Source: Cryobacterium sp. Y57
Lineage (GTDB): Bacteria > Actinomycetota > Actinomycetes > Actinomycetales > Microbacteriaceae
Direction of reading: 5' to 3'
Length of the DNA: 64,000 bases
NCBI RefSeq assembly: GCF_002929505.1
Contig: NZ_PJJL01000070.1
Span: forward strand, 62,001-126,000
The notes under the pieces are model-generated. The model was given only the letters and a program-made list of their open reading frames with translations, was not told where the DNA came from and searched no databases. Positions 49,250-58,700 of this stretch are shown here, in pieces; positions within the stretch are counted from its first letter, which is position 1; each line of letters begins with the position of its first letter. The translations under genes were made by a program, and so were the position numbers.

Positions 49250-50329
49250 GTGTCTGTGAAACTCTTTTCTCCGCTGAACGTTGGCGACCTCGAACTTCCC
49301 AACCGTCTCGTCATGGCGCCGCTGACCCGCGTCCGCTCCGGCCAGTCGGGTGTTCCCGGTGAACTCGTTGCTCGGTACTACACGCAGCGAGCCACCCTCG
49401 GCCTGATCGTGAGCGAGGGTACCTACCCGAGCCATGCGGGCCAGGGTTTCACCGGCCAGCCGGGGCTCGTCGAACCGGAACAGCTTGCCGGCTGGAAAGC
49501 GGTCACCGACTCAGTGCACGCCGCCGGAGGCCGTATCGTCGCCCAGGTCATGCACGCCGGCCGGGTCACCCACGAAGCGACCACCGGTGGCTACCCGGTC
49601 GTCGCGCCAAGCGCCATCGCCGTCAACGGCGTTACGCGCACCTATGACGGCAAGAAGGACTACCCAGTACCGCACGCTCTGACTATCGACGAGCTGGGCG
49701 GCATCCTGGACGAATTCGTGCAGGCCTCGAAGAACGCCGTCGCAGCCGGATTCGACGGCGTCGAACTGCACGGCGCCAACGGTTACCTGCTGCATGAGTT
49801 CCTGTCGCCGGCCTCCAACGTGCGGGACGATCCCTTCGGCGGCTCGCCCGAAAAGCGCGCGCAGTTCGTCATCGATGTGGTGACCGCAGTCGCTCAGGCG
49901 ATCGGCGCCGACCGGGTGGGCCTGCGTATCTCACCCGAACACGACATTCAGGATGCGCTCGAAACGGATGCCGTCGACGTCACGGCCACCTACGGTGCTC
50001 TCCTCGAAGGGATTGCCTCGCTCGACTTGGCGTACCTGAGCGTGCTTCATGCCGACCCGCGCAGTGAATTCGTGCAGAATCTGCGCTCCCACTTCGGCGG
50101 TGTCTTCCTGATCAACAGTGGATTTGGCACCATCACCGAGCGCGACGAGGCTCTGGCCATCGTTCGCGACGGTGTCGCGGACGCCGTCGTCGTTGGTCGT
50201 GCGGCCATCGCCAATCCTGACCTCGTGCGCCGCTGGCGTGACGACCTGCCGGTGAACGAGCCCAACCCGCTCACGTACTATGCCGACGGCGCAGAGGGCT
50301 ACACCGACTACCCCGCCCTCGCTTCTTAA
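49250..50329 (+). CDS. Old Yellow Enzyme family ene-reductase
   Basis: 359 residues, FMN-dependent NAD(P)H reductase of activated alkenes. Classical OYE motifs: LFSPLNVGDLELPNRLVMAP, the substrate-binding HGANGYLLHEFLSPASNVRD, FGGSPEKRAQF and HAGRVTHEA. The family's (N/H)xxN/H pair is seen in DGVELHGANGYL. GTG at 49250; GTG at 49256 is also possible because homologues often begin near MKLFSP. Possible role in detoxifying electrophiles, inferred from the family. Confidence 0.92.
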   Translation: MSVKLFSPLNVGDLELPNRLVMAPLTRVRSGQSGVPGELVARYYTQRATLGLIVSEGTYPSHAGQGFTGQPGLVEPEQLAGWKAVTDSVHAAGGRIVAQVMHAGRVTHEATTGGYPVVAPSAIAVNGVTRTYDGKKDYPVPHALTIDELGGILDEFVQASKNAVAAGFDGVELHGANGYLLHEFLSPASNVRDDPFGGSPEKRAQFVIDVVTAVAQAIGADRVGLRISPEHDIQDALETDAVDVTATYGALLEGIASLDLAYLSVLHADPRSEFVQNLRSHFGGVFLINSGFGTITERDEALAIVRDGVADAVVVGRAAIANPDLVRRWRDDLPVNEPNPLTYYADGAEGYTDYPALAS

Positions 50330-50360
50330 CCCCCCGCTCAGCCCACCTCACTCGGGTGCG

Positions 50361-50500
50361 GCGCATAACTCCTGCAATTTGGGGGCCGCCGGTGAGAATT
50401 CCGCGTCATTTCGGGGTTCAGACCGCGCTCCCACAGAAATTGCAGGAGTTACGCCCGCGGGGGTGTTCGGTTAGCGTCGGGTTGTAGGAGTTATGCCCGG
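50361..50500. repeat. Intergenic palindromic repeat with a third half-copy
   Basis: TAACTCCTGCAATTT (50366-50380) is the exact reverse complement of 50437-50451, 56 bp apart. A third, related half (GTAGGAGTTATGCCCG) starts near 50484. It sits between the convergent ene-reductase and aminotransferase genes, as dispersed REP-like elements usually do. Confidence 0.75.
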
Positions 50501-50514
50501 GGGGGGGTATGCGA

Positions 50515-51714
50515 TCAGCGTCGCGACAGCGCCGCGAGCTGGTTCGACGCCTGCTCCAGAAGTTCTATCTTCTTGCAGTAGGCAAACCGAACAAGCGGCG
50601 CATAATCGGCCCGGTTCGCCGGGGAGCAGAACGCGGTGACCGGCACCGCGACCACACCAGCCAGCTCCGGCAGGAGTCGGCATAGCTCTGCGCCATCCGT
50701 GAACCCGAGCGGTGTCGCATCTGCAACGATGAAGTATGAGCCCTGCGGCAGCGTGATTTCGAAGCCGGCCGCGCGCAGCCCGGTAGCCAGCACATCGCGT
50801 TTGTGCTCCAGCTCGGCGCCAATGCGGGTGAAGTACGAATCGGGAAGGTCGAGCCCCGCTGCGATCGCGGGTTGGAACGGCGCCGCACTCACATAAGTGA
50901 GAAACTGTTTGACCGCGAGGATTGCCGTGATGACGAAGGAAGGGGCAGAGACCCAGCCCACCTTCCACCCGGTGAGGCTGAACGTCTTCCCGCCCGAGGA
51001 AATGGTGACCGTTCGATCCCAGGCTCCTGGCAGGGTGGCGATTGGAATGTGCGGCGCCTGACACGTGAGGTGCTCATACACCTCGTCGGTGACGATGATC
51101 GCGTCGTGCCGATGTGCGAGTTCGACGATTAGCTCCAGCGTGTGCCGGGCAAAAACCGTGCCGGTGGGATTGTGCGGATCGTTCACGATAATCAGCCGGG
51201 TGCGGTCGGTGACGGTTGCCCGCAGCGCGTCGAGGTCTGGTTGATAGTCGGGTGCCCGCAGCGGCACTGGTCGATGGATGCCGCCACCGAGGCCGATGAG
51301 GCCGCCGTAGGCGTCGTAGAACGGCTCAAAGGTGACGACTTCGTCACCCGGCTCGATCAATGCCAGAATCGTGGCTGCGAGAGCTTCTGTGGCCCCCGCA
51401 GTGACGAGAATTTCGCTGCCCGGGTCGAGGGCTAACGCATAGAACCGGTGCTGGTGCCGGGCGATTGCCTCCAGCAGTATCGGCTGGCCCCGGCCGGGCG
51501 GATACTGGTTGACCCCGTCGCTGATGGCTTGGCGGGCCGCCTCGAGCACGACGGCTGGCCCGTCTTCATCGGGAAAACCCTGCCCGAGGTTGATCGCACC
51601 GGTGCGCATCGCGAGCGCGCTCATCTCGGCGAAGATGCTCGCTGCAACGGTGCCATCAGCGGCGAGAAGTCCGGCCCCGCGCGCCGTGCGTAGCCACGCG
51701 CCGGAGATGGTCAT
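50515..51714 (-). CDS. Class I/II PLP-dependent aminotransferase
   Basis: 399 residues. The PLP Lys lies in SSGGKTFSLTGWKVGW (Lys of SGGKTFS), with NDPHNPTGTVF, VTDEVYEHL and INLGQGFPDEDGP giving the fold-type I signature of the KAT/methionine- or glutamine-aminotransferase-like subgroup. In Actinobacteria close relatives are often labelled succinyldiaminopimelate transaminase (DapC), but that cannot be confirmed here and no lysine gene adjoins it. No Shine-Dalgarno sequence is obvious before the ATG. Confidence 0.82.
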   Translation of the reverse strand: MTISGAWLRTARGAGLLAADGTVAASIFAEMSALAMRTGAINLGQGFPDEDGPAVVLEAARQAISDGVNQYPPGRGQPILLEAIARHQHRFYALALDPGSEILVTAGATEALAATILALIEPGDEVVTFEPFYDAYGGLIGLGGGIHRPVPLRAPDYQPDLDALRATVTDRTRLIIVNDPHNPTGTVFARHTLELIVELAHRHDAIIVTDEVYEHLTCQAPHIPIATLPGAWDRTVTISSGGKTFSLTGWKVGWVSAPSFVITAILAVKQFLTYVSAAPFQPAIAAGLDLPDSYFTRIGAELEHKRDVLATGLRAAGFEITLPQGSYFIVADATPLGFTDGAELCRLLPELAGVVAVPVTAFCSPANRADYAPLVRFAYCKKIELLEQASNQLAALSRR

Positions 51715-51860
51715 CGGTGGCTTGTTTGAGTGAAGTTCTGCATGGTTTCCAAGCTATCGCTTGGGCAACGTCTGGGCATGATCATTGACTGCTCTCAGCT
51801 TGTACATATTGAACGTTCAGGTTTGGGCGCAAAGCTGGCAACGCTTGGAAGGAGCACCCG

Positions 51861-53480
51861 ATGACCGACAACACCAAGGATTTTGGCACCACCCCGGATT
51901 CGGCTGATGACGCCGCCGCTTTTGCTGTGAATGAGTCCGGCGAGGCGACCCCACCCACTGCCCCGCCGTCGGTACCGCCCACCGATGCCCCGGCCGCGCC
52001 CAGGCCCCCGACCGCGCCGCCGGCGAGTGTCGAGCCCGCTGTCCCGGTCGTCAACGCACCGACCCTGCCGACTCCCGATGTCCCCAACACCGCCCAAACC
52101 GTTGCCTACCCGACGGATGCTTTCGGTCGCCCGGTCGAGACCCCGACAGCCGCAAGCCTCGCTGTCGCTCCGAGCCCGTCGTCGCAGTCGTATGCGACCG
52201 CGGATTCGTATCCCACGGACGCTTTTTCCGGCCAGCCCTTCGCTTCCACCAAAACGAAGGAACCCGGTCGCCGCAAGGGCAGTGTCGCGTTGATTGCAGC
52301 GCTCGCCATTGGTGCTCTCGTCGGCGGATCGTCCGGTGCCGGGATTACTGCGCTCATGATGAATGGCCAAAACAACGGTGTGCCGGTCAGCCAGGTCTCC
52401 GGCCCGCGCAATGTCGTGGTGAACGACACCAAGAGCGTCAATCAGATCACCGCTGTCGCGGCGAAAGCTTCGCCGAGCGTCGTGACTATCGACGTCTCCA
52501 GCAGTTCCTCGGGTGGAACCGGATCCGGCGTGATCCTCACCGACGATGGCTACGTGCTCACCAACACCCACGTCGTCACCCTCGACGGGGCCGCCTCCGA
52601 CGTGAAAATCGAGGTGAAAAGCAACGATGGCAAGCTGTACGCCGCCACGCTCGTTGGTACCGACCCGGTCTCCGACCTCGCCGTAATCAAACTGACCGAC
52701 GCCAGCGGACTCACCCCGATCACCTGGGGCGATTCCTCCAAGCTCAACGTCGGCGACAGCGCCATCGCCATCGGTGCCCCGCTCGGTCTGTCCGGCACGG
52801 TCACTGACGGCATCGTCAGTGCCCTCAACCGCAGCATTACCGTCGCAAGTTCGGCAGCGCCGAGCTCACCCGACACCCCAGCGCCCGACGAAGGACAGAA
52901 CCAGAATCCTTTCTTCTTCGACTTTCCGAATCAGGACGGCTCGCCGTCGAAGGGCGCCCAGGCCGCCACAGCGAATATTGCCCTCCCGGTGATTCAAACC
53001 GATGCCGCCATCAACCCGGGCAACTCCGGAGGCGCCCTGCTCAACGGCAGCGGTGAACTGATCGGCATCAACGTGGCCATCGCCAGCGCCGGCAGCACCA
53101 CCTCGTCGTCCGCTGCCGGCAGCATCGGCGTCGGATTCTCCATCCCGTCGAACTTTGCCAAGCGCATCTCCGAGGAGATCATCGCCAACGGAACGGCTAC
53201 CCATGGCCTGCTTGGTGCGGGCGTCAAGGACGCGTCCAGTTCGACCAGCAGTACTGTGGGCGCCCTCATGAGCAATCTAACCTCGGGTGGTGCCGCCGCC
53301 AAGGCCGGTCTGGCCGAGGGCGACGTCGTCACCAACTTCAACGGCGTGCCGATCACAGACGCGATCGACCTCACCGCTCAGGTACGGGTGCTCCCCGCTG
53401 GTGGAACCGCCGACCTCACCTATGTGCGGGACGGCAAGTCGACCACCGTCTCGGTCACGGTGGGCGAATACACCAGCTAG
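51861..53480 (+). CDS. htrA: HtrA/DegP-type membrane-anchored serine protease
   Basis: 539 residues. Residues 1-135 form a Pro/Ala/Thr-rich cytoplasmic tail, then a membrane helix (SVALIAALAIGALVGGSSGA). The trypsin-like domain has His in NTHVVTLDG, Asp in SDLAVIKLTD and Ser in INPGNSGGALLNG, in the normal order. One PDZ domain (LLGAGVKDA ... AAKAGLAEGDVVTNFNGVPI) ends the protein. Acts on misfolded envelope proteins. ATG at 51861 has GGAAGGAG 8 nt upstream. It is followed by a 13-bp hairpin. It is not next to sigE or tatB, unlike its mycobacterial counterpart. Confidence 0.93.
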   Translation: MTDNTKDFGTTPDSADDAAAFAVNESGEATPPTAPPSVPPTDAPAAPRPPTAPPASVEPAVPVVNAPTLPTPDVPNTAQTVAYPTDAFGRPVETPTAASLAVAPSPSSQSYATADSYPTDAFSGQPFASTKTKEPGRRKGSVALIAALAIGALVGGSSGAGITALMMNGQNNGVPVSQVSGPRNVVVNDTKSVNQITAVAAKASPSVVTIDVSSSSSGGTGSGVILTDDGYVLTNTHVVTLDGAASDVKIEVKSNDGKLYAATLVGTDPVSDLAVIKLTDASGLTPITWGDSSKLNVGDSAIAIGAPLGLSGTVTDGIVSALNRSITVASSAAPSSPDTPAPDEGQNQNPFFFDFPNQDGSPSKGAQAATANIALPVIQTDAAINPGNSGGALLNGSGELIGINVAIASAGSTTSSSAAGSIGVGFSIPSNFAKRISEEIIANGTATHGLLGAGVKDASSSTSSTVGALMSNLTSGGAAAKAGLAEGDVVTNFNGVPITDAIDLTAQVRVLPAGGTADLTYVRDGKSTTVSVTVGEYTS

Positions 53481-53503
53481 CCGCACTCTGCTCCTCCCTT
53501 CTC

Positions 53504-53533
53504 ATCGCGTCGCCGGCTCGCCGGCGACGCGAT
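53504..53533 (+). terminator. Hairpin terminator after htrA
   Basis: Perfect 13-bp stem (53504-53516 with 53521-53533) with a 4-nt loop, 24 nt after the stop. No T-tract. Confidence 0.75.
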
Positions 53534-53634
53534 TCTGGTGAGCGGTGCTGTTTGACACCTTCCGAGGTGATTAGCATTTCCTGGGCTGGTAGGCTCGATC
53601 GTCTTACTCATCGAACGGAAAGCTGGCCAGCCAG

Positions 53635-54678
53635 GTGCACCAACGTGGTGGGGGATTTCTTCTCGGGGTGTCGTACGTGATGCCGGTGCTCAACGAGGCG
53701 ACGCACGTGCGAGCCGCCGTCGAGAGTCTGCTGGCACAAGACTTTGAGGGCCCGTTCGAGGTCACCCTGGCGCTCGGACCGAGCATCGACGGCACGACCG
53801 AACTGGTCGAAGAAATGGCCGCGGTTGACTCGCGTATTCGCGTCGTGCCCAACGACATCGGCTCGACTCCGGCAGGCCTGAACATCGCCATCCGTGCGTC
53901 GCAGTACGCGGTGGTCATTCGCGTCGACGCGCACTCGGTGCTACCACCCGAGTACGCCCGCATCGCCGTGGAGACGCTTGAGCGCACCGGTGCCGATAAC
54001 GTCGGTGGCATCATGGATGCCCGCGGCATCAGCGCATTCGAACGCGCAGTGGCTCGCGCGTACGGTACCCGCATCGGCCTCGGTGGTACCCCGCACCATG
54101 TTGGCGGGGCTGCGGGCGCCGCCGAAACCGTCTACCTCGGTTGTTTTCGCACCGCGAGCATCCTGGCTGTCGGATTGTTCGACGAGGGCGTCAAACGCGG
54201 TCAGGACTGGGACCTCAATCGGCGCCTCCGTGAAGCCGGTGGACTTGTCTGGTTCACCCCCAAACTGCGCGTGCTGTATCGTCCGCGGCCGACCCTGCCC
54301 CAACTTGCCCGGCAGATGCTCTCGACCGGGCTCTGGCGCGGCGAACTGGCCCGTCGATATCCGGCGGCCAACGGCATCCGCTACTTTGTGCCGCCGGCCA
54401 TGGTTCTGGCGGTAGCTCTCGGGCTGCTCCTCGGAGTGGTCGGAATCGTGCAGCTGGCCGTCGGCGCGGCGCCGTGGTTGTTCCTCGGTCTCATAGTTCC
54501 CATCGGGTACCTGGTCATCGTGGTGGCCGCGACGCTCACGGTGGCCAGGCCGGACGGAATTCGTACCTCCCTGAATTTTCTCGTAGTCTTGCCCTGCATT
54601 CACTTCTGCTGGGGGGTCGGGTTTGTGTTCGGGTATCTCAAACTCACCAGCAACATCACGGAACACACGGGAAGGTGA
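53635..54678 (+). CDS. GT2 glycosyltransferase with C-terminal membrane helices
   Basis: 347 residues. N-terminal GT-A domain: VMPVLNEATHVRAAVESLLA, LGPSIDGTTE, VIRVDAHSVLPPEYA (Asp-x-His at the metal site) and GQDWDLNRRLREAG. Two or three helices close the protein (VLAVALGLLLGVVGIVQLAV; LGLIVPIGYLVIVVAATLTV). It resembles the ExoA-like succinoglycan transferases. First gene of a four-gene plus-strand run ending at 57696. GTG at 53635; an internal GTG at 53668 is an alternative start. Confidence 0.85.
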   Translation: MHQRGGGFLLGVSYVMPVLNEATHVRAAVESLLAQDFEGPFEVTLALGPSIDGTTELVEEMAAVDSRIRVVPNDIGSTPAGLNIAIRASQYAVVIRVDAHSVLPPEYARIAVETLERTGADNVGGIMDARGISAFERAVARAYGTRIGLGGTPHHVGGAAGAAETVYLGCFRTASILAVGLFDEGVKRGQDWDLNRRLREAGGLVWFTPKLRVLYRPRPTLPQLARQMLSTGLWRGELARRYPAANGIRYFVPPAMVLAVALGLLLGVVGIVQLAVGAAPWLFLGLIVPIGYLVIVVAATLTVARPDGIRTSLNFLVVLPCIHFCWGVGFVFGYLKLTSNITEHTGR

Positions 54679-54682
54679 GCAG

Positions 54683-55507
54683 ATGACCAGTTCGCCCGAG
54701 ACCTCACATCGGCGCTTGGCCCGACCGGAATCGATCGCTCAGCTGCGCGCGGTGGCCCAGCCGCCCGAAGTGCGCCTGCGTGCCAACGCCGAGCACTGGA
54801 CGGCGAGCCTGTACCTGCGCGACCTGTCGCCGTACCTGACCTGGGTGCTGCTGAAGACCCGCATCTCCGCTAACGGCGTGACCGCGCTGATGATCCTCGC
54901 CGGCTGGTCGACCACCGCCGCCCTGCTGATCCCCGGAATCTGGGGGGCACTGCTCGCCCTCGCGTTCAGCCAGGTGCAGATGCTCATTGACTGCTGCGAC
55001 GGAGAAGTGGCGCGATGGCGCGGCACGTCCTCGCCCGCGGGCGTGTTCCTCGACAAGGTCGGACATTATTCCACCGAGTCGCTCATTCCCATCGCCCTCG
55101 GAATTCGGGCGGCAGCGTACCCATTCGATTCACCCGATGACTTTTTGTGGAGCAGCCTAGCGTTGCTGCTCGCTCTGATCATCGTGCTGAACAAGGCGCT
55201 CAACGACATGGTGCACGTTGCACGGGCTAATGCCGGATTGACGAAGCTCGCCGACACCCACGGCGAGAAGACTCCGACCTCGAGCGTGATCGCCCGGGTG
55301 CGCCGACTCGCCCGTTTCGTACCCTTCCATCGCCTGTACCACTCGGTTGAACTGACCATGGTCATCTTCGCTGCCGCCGTCGTCGGACTGTTTCTCGAGC
55401 AGCCGCTCGTTGACCGGACCGTGCTGATCGTACTGGTACCGCTCGCGTTCCTATCGCTCATCGGTCATTTCGTGGCCATCATGGCGTCCAAGCGTGTCCG
55501 TTCCTGA
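54683..55507 (+). CDS. CDP-alcohol phosphotransferase family membrane enzyme
   Basis: 274 residues with about six membrane helices. The family motif reads DCCDGEVARWRGTSSPAG then VFLDKVGH: the pattern DxxDGxxAR-x8-GxxxD is intact, but the last Asp of DxxxD is His. Family members couple a CDP-activated alcohol (glycerol, inositol, choline or similar) to an acceptor alcohol. The His substitution may change metal binding. ATG at 54683 follows GGAAGGTGAG by a few bases; the longer in-frame start at 54623 lies inside the previous gene. It overlaps the following glycosyltransferase gene by 14 nt. Confidence 0.85.
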   Translation: MTSSPETSHRRLARPESIAQLRAVAQPPEVRLRANAEHWTASLYLRDLSPYLTWVLLKTRISANGVTALMILAGWSTTAALLIPGIWGALLALAFSQVQMLIDCCDGEVARWRGTSSPAGVFLDKVGHYSTESLIPIALGIRAAAYPFDSPDDFLWSSLALLLALIIVLNKALNDMVHVARANAGLTKLADTHGEKTPTSSVIARVRRLARFVPFHRLYHSVELTMVIFAAAVVGLFLEQPLVDRTVLIVLVPLAFLSLIGHFVAIMASKRVRS

Positions 55508-56402
55508 CGCAGCTGCCGGCGCTGCACCGGCCGGCGCTGTGACGGTCGGTGTGGTGGTGCTCACTCAGGGCACCCGTCCGGCTGATCTCGATCGGGGTAT
55601 CCGCTCGGTGCTGGCCCAGCAGGGAGTGACCCTCGACGTGGTCTGCGTCGGCAACGGTTGGCAACCGACCGGCCTGCCGGTCGGCGTGCACTCCCTCGGA
55701 CTTCCGACCAACCTGGGCATTCCAGCCGGCCGTAACCGCGGCGTTTCGCGTGTCACCGGGGAATACCTGTTCTTCCTCGACGACGATGCGAGCATTCCCG
55801 ACCCGAATTTTTTGATCGACGCGATCGGCAAGATGCGCGCCGACCCGACAATCGGGCTGCTTCAGCCTCGGGTCGAAGACCCGGCGGGAATCGAATCGCC
55901 GCGTCGGTGGATTCCCCGCATCCGCAAGGGCGAGGCCAGTACGCCCGGACCGGTGTTCTCCGTCTGGGAGGGCGCCGTTCTGCTGCCGCGCAGCGTCTTC
56001 GACGCGACCGGAGGCTGGGCCGAACCATTCTTCTACGCGCACGAAGGCATCGAACTGGCGTGGCGGGTCTGGGACCAGGACCGGGTCGTCTGGTACGCCG
56101 GCGACCTCGTGGCCAACCATCCGGTCATTCAGCCCACCAGGCACGCCGACTACTACCGGCTGAACGCTCGCAACCGGGTGTGGCTGGCTCGGCGCAACCT
56201 GCCAATGCTCTTGGTGCCGCTGTACGTGGGCGCCTGGACGGCGATTCAGGTGCTGCGCTTTGCCCCGAGCAACCGGCCGGCACTGCACGCCTGGTTCGAC
56301 GGCTGGCGCGAAGGGTGGCGTCATGACCCGGGACCACGGCATCCGCTTCGAGCACGCACGGTCTGGCGGATGACCCGCGCAGGGCGCCCTCCGATCATCT
56401 AA
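55494..56402 (+). CDS. GT2 family glycosyltransferase
   Basis: 302 residues, GT-A fold: VGVVVLTQGTRPADLDRGIR, LGLPTNLGIPAGRNRGV and the metal motif LFFLDDDASIPDP, then FFYAHEGIELAWRVWDQD, as in rhamnosyl/galactofuranosyl-type GT2 enzymes. No membrane helix, but a basic amphipathic C-terminus. The GTG lies within the end of the CDP-alcohol phosphotransferase gene, indicating coupling. It is followed by its own downstream promoter for the next gene. Confidence 0.85.
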   Translation: MSVPDAAAGAAPAGAVTVGVVVLTQGTRPADLDRGIRSVLAQQGVTLDVVCVGNGWQPTGLPVGVHSLGLPTNLGIPAGRNRGVSRVTGEYLFFLDDDASIPDPNFLIDAIGKMRADPTIGLLQPRVEDPAGIESPRRWIPRIRKGEASTPGPVFSVWEGAVLLPRSVFDATGGWAEPFFYAHEGIELAWRVWDQDRVVWYAGDLVANHPVIQPTRHADYYRLNARNRVWLARRNLPMLLVPLYVGAWTAIQVLRFAPSNRPALHAWFDGWREGWRHDPGPRHPLRARTVWRMTRAGRPPII

Positions 56403-56409
56403 CGAAAGG

Positions 56410-56415
56410 TAGTCT
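56410..56415 (+). promoter_or_regulatory. -10 hexamer of a leaderless promoter for the glycerophosphotransferase-like gene
   Basis: TAGTCT, 6 nt (TAGCCG), then GTG at 56422. Confidence 0.45.
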
Positions 56416-56421
56416 TAGCCG

Positions 56422-57696
56422 GTGGCAATTCGGGAAGACGTCAGGCGTGCAGTCAAGCTGGTCAGGGATGTTATGGCCTCCCGCAAGGCCCAACACGAGC
56501 TGCGTGGGCCGCTGCAAGAACGGGAGCTGCGCGAAGACAATCATTTCAAGATTGCCGTGTACTTTGCTGACGGACCCGTCAACATGTACCAAATACGGCA
56601 GTGGTACCAGCCGCTCGCAACACTCGCCAAGACGTGGCCGGTACTCGTGATCAGTCGTACCGGCGGCGGCACCCTCAAGCTCATGGACGAGGCGCCCATT
56701 CCCGTCGCCTACGCTCGCACGGTGCCTCAGCTCGAGCAGATTGTTGCCGAGCAGGATATTCGTATCGTGTTTTACGTCAACCAGAATCCGCGCAACTTTC
56801 AGATGATGCGCTACGGGCGATGCTGGCACGTTTTCATCAACCACGGTGAGAGCGACAAGATGTACATGATCACCAACCAGTTCAAGGCCTACGACTACTC
56901 GTTCGTTGCGGGGGATGCTGCACTCGCCCGGCTCGACCGGGTGCTCTGGGACTACGACTTCGATAAGCGCGCCATCAAGATCGGGCGCCCCCAGGCCGAC
57001 TATTTCAGCGGTCAATTGCCTTACCTGCCCGATGAACGCCAGGTCGTGCTCTATGCGCCCACCTGGGAGGGGGACAGGGCCGCCGCGGCCTACGGCTCTG
57101 TCGCTACCCACGGTGTTGCGCTCGTCACTGCTCTGTTGGCCACCGGTACCCACCGCGTCATCTATCGACCACACCCGCGCAGCGGCGTCGTCGACCGTCT
57201 CTACGGGGCCGCCAACAAGAACATAATCGCCGCCCTCGCCGCGGCCAATGCCCGAGACCCGCGCGCGCAGCACGTCTATGACTCCGGCCCGGACCTCGGC
57301 TGGCAGCTGGCCGCAGCGGATATCGCCATCGTCGACATCTCCGCCATGGTCTACGATCGGCTCGCCACCGGCAAGCCGCTCATCATCACCCGGCCGGTGA
57401 ACTCGGCGGCCGTCATCGACACGAGCGGCTATCTCTCCGACTGTGAGTGGCTGGCTGCCGATCACGCCGCCGATATTGTGCTCACCGTCGACCGACTCAC
57501 GCACGATGATGCGGCGGTCGATCGCCTGCAGGGCTGGGTGCACCGTTATTTCGGTGACACCGCCCCTGGCGTCGCGACGGGCCTCTTCCACGGGGCCGTG
57601 CAGCACCTGATGGATGAGTGGGACCGATTCGCGGCTGTGCACGATGCCGATCGTGCGATCGTGCCCGATTCTGCACAGAGTCCAGACATGGAATAG
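56422..57696 (+). CDS. CDP-glycerol glycerophosphotransferase-like protein (TagB/TagF family)
   Basis: 424 residues. YAPTWEGDRAAAAY, VIYRPHPRSGVVDRL, DSGPDLGWQLAAADIAIVD and ISAMVYDRLATGKPLI match the C-terminal active region of the TagB/TagF (Glyphos_transf) family, which polymerises or primes poly(glycerol/ribitol phosphate) chains. The HxG residue appears in FINHGESDKM and the RPHP motif is complete. Expected at the inner face of the membrane. It implies that the surface polymer made here contains phosphodiester links. No tagD-like glycerol-phosphate cytidylyltransferase is in the window. Confidence 0.8.
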   Translation: MAIREDVRRAVKLVRDVMASRKAQHELRGPLQERELREDNHFKIAVYFADGPVNMYQIRQWYQPLATLAKTWPVLVISRTGGGTLKLMDEAPIPVAYARTVPQLEQIVAEQDIRIVFYVNQNPRNFQMMRYGRCWHVFINHGESDKMYMITNQFKAYDYSFVAGDAALARLDRVLWDYDFDKRAIKIGRPQADYFSGQLPYLPDERQVVLYAPTWEGDRAAAAYGSVATHGVALVTALLATGTHRVIYRPHPRSGVVDRLYGAANKNIIAALAAANARDPRAQHVYDSGPDLGWQLAAADIAIVDISAMVYDRLATGKPLIITRPVNSAAVIDTSGYLSDCEWLAADHAADIVLTVDRLTHDDAAVDRLQGWVHRYFGDTAPGVATGLFHGAVQHLMDEWDRFAAVHDADRAIVPDSAQSPDME

Positions 57697-57706
57697 TACA
57701 CCGACG

Positions 57707-58552
57707 CTACGTCGCTCCGGGCGTGGTCGGCCACGAAGTGGATGCCGCCGGGTCGGCCGGTACGGCCGCCACCGACTTACCGCGTCGCTTTTCGCGAACC
57801 GTGATGGCACGCATTTGCGGGTCCAGATCCGGCCGAAAACCGGCGGGGGCCGGACCGAATGCGAGGCGTGACGCGCGCATCACCTTGGTGCCCAGAATGT
57901 GGTTTCCCGTACCGCCGATCACCGCTCCGATGCCAAACGGCAGGGCCTTCCCGAGCAGGCTCGCCCCGCCGCGGGTGGCGAACTGGCGCAGAAATGTGCT
58001 TTTGAGTCGGTCGGTGAGTGGGCCGAGAACAGCGCGGGGAAGACTGTTGGTGATGAGTTCACCCCAGTAGGTGTTTCTCGCGGTTCCCGAGCCGGTCACC
58101 TGACCGGCGAGTTGTCGCACCAGATCGCTGCCCTCTCGGCCGAGCATCATCGTCATGACGAGGGCGCGGGCGCGATCGGGGTCTTCCACCGCGATTCCAT
58201 GTACCTCGCTCACCGATTGGGTGAACAAAGCCGTCGCTTCGAGAAAACCGGCAGTTTCCACTCCCGATAGTGCGAGGGTGATTCCGGTGCCGACACCGGG
58301 AATAACCGCGGTAGCGCCCACCGCGGCACCGCCGGTCGTGACCGCCGCGAGATAGCGTTTTTCCAAAATGCGCACGATTTGTTCGGGGGTGGCTTGGGGA
58401 TGGCGCCGTCGGATGCTGCGAATATGTGCAAGCACGACGGGGCGGTGTATGGCCAGCACCCGATCAAAGCCCTTGACAAGCCCGGTAGGCAGTGCCCCGC
58501 CTTGGGGAGTGCCGCCGGTCGATGACAGCATCGGTATGCTCTTCCTCGCCAT
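57707..58552 (-). CDS. Conserved protein of unknown function (EcsC-like)
   Basis: 281 residues. Gly-rich hydrophobic stretches (VIPGVGTGITLALSG; ALPFGIGAVIGGTGNHILGT) and IRRRHPQATPEQIVRILEKR; the late segment HILGTKVMRASRLAFG loosely resembles EcsC proteins. I do not recognise an active site. It starts ATG at 58552 after GAAAGG and ends 10 nt from the convergent TagB-like gene. It has no clear link to the surrounding polymer genes. Confidence 0.6.
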   Translation of the reverse strand: MARKSIPMLSSTGGTPQGGALPTGLVKGFDRVLAIHRPVVLAHIRSIRRRHPQATPEQIVRILEKRYLAAVTTGGAAVGATAVIPGVGTGITLALSGVETAGFLEATALFTQSVSEVHGIAVEDPDRARALVMTMMLGREGSDLVRQLAGQVTGSGTARNTYWGELITNSLPRAVLGPLTDRLKSTFLRQFATRGGASLLGKALPFGIGAVIGGTGNHILGTKVMRASRLAFGPAPAGFRPDLDPQMRAITVREKRRGKSVAAVPADPAASTSWPTTPGAT

Positions 58553-58700
58553 GGCTCGCCTTTCTCGGTGCCCTTGGTCGAGTGTACGGGGTACACCGGG
58601 ACGCGCGCTGGGTTACCTGGGCGCACCCAGATACAAATACTGTCTTTCGTCAAAAGTCCACCCGCTAGTCAAGACTCCGCTGTGCCGCTACAACTGAAGA

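Noticed and set aside
53545..53634. TTGACA-containing promoter upstream of the first polymer gene
   Set aside because: No TAnnnT hexamer at a usable distance from TTGACA was found.
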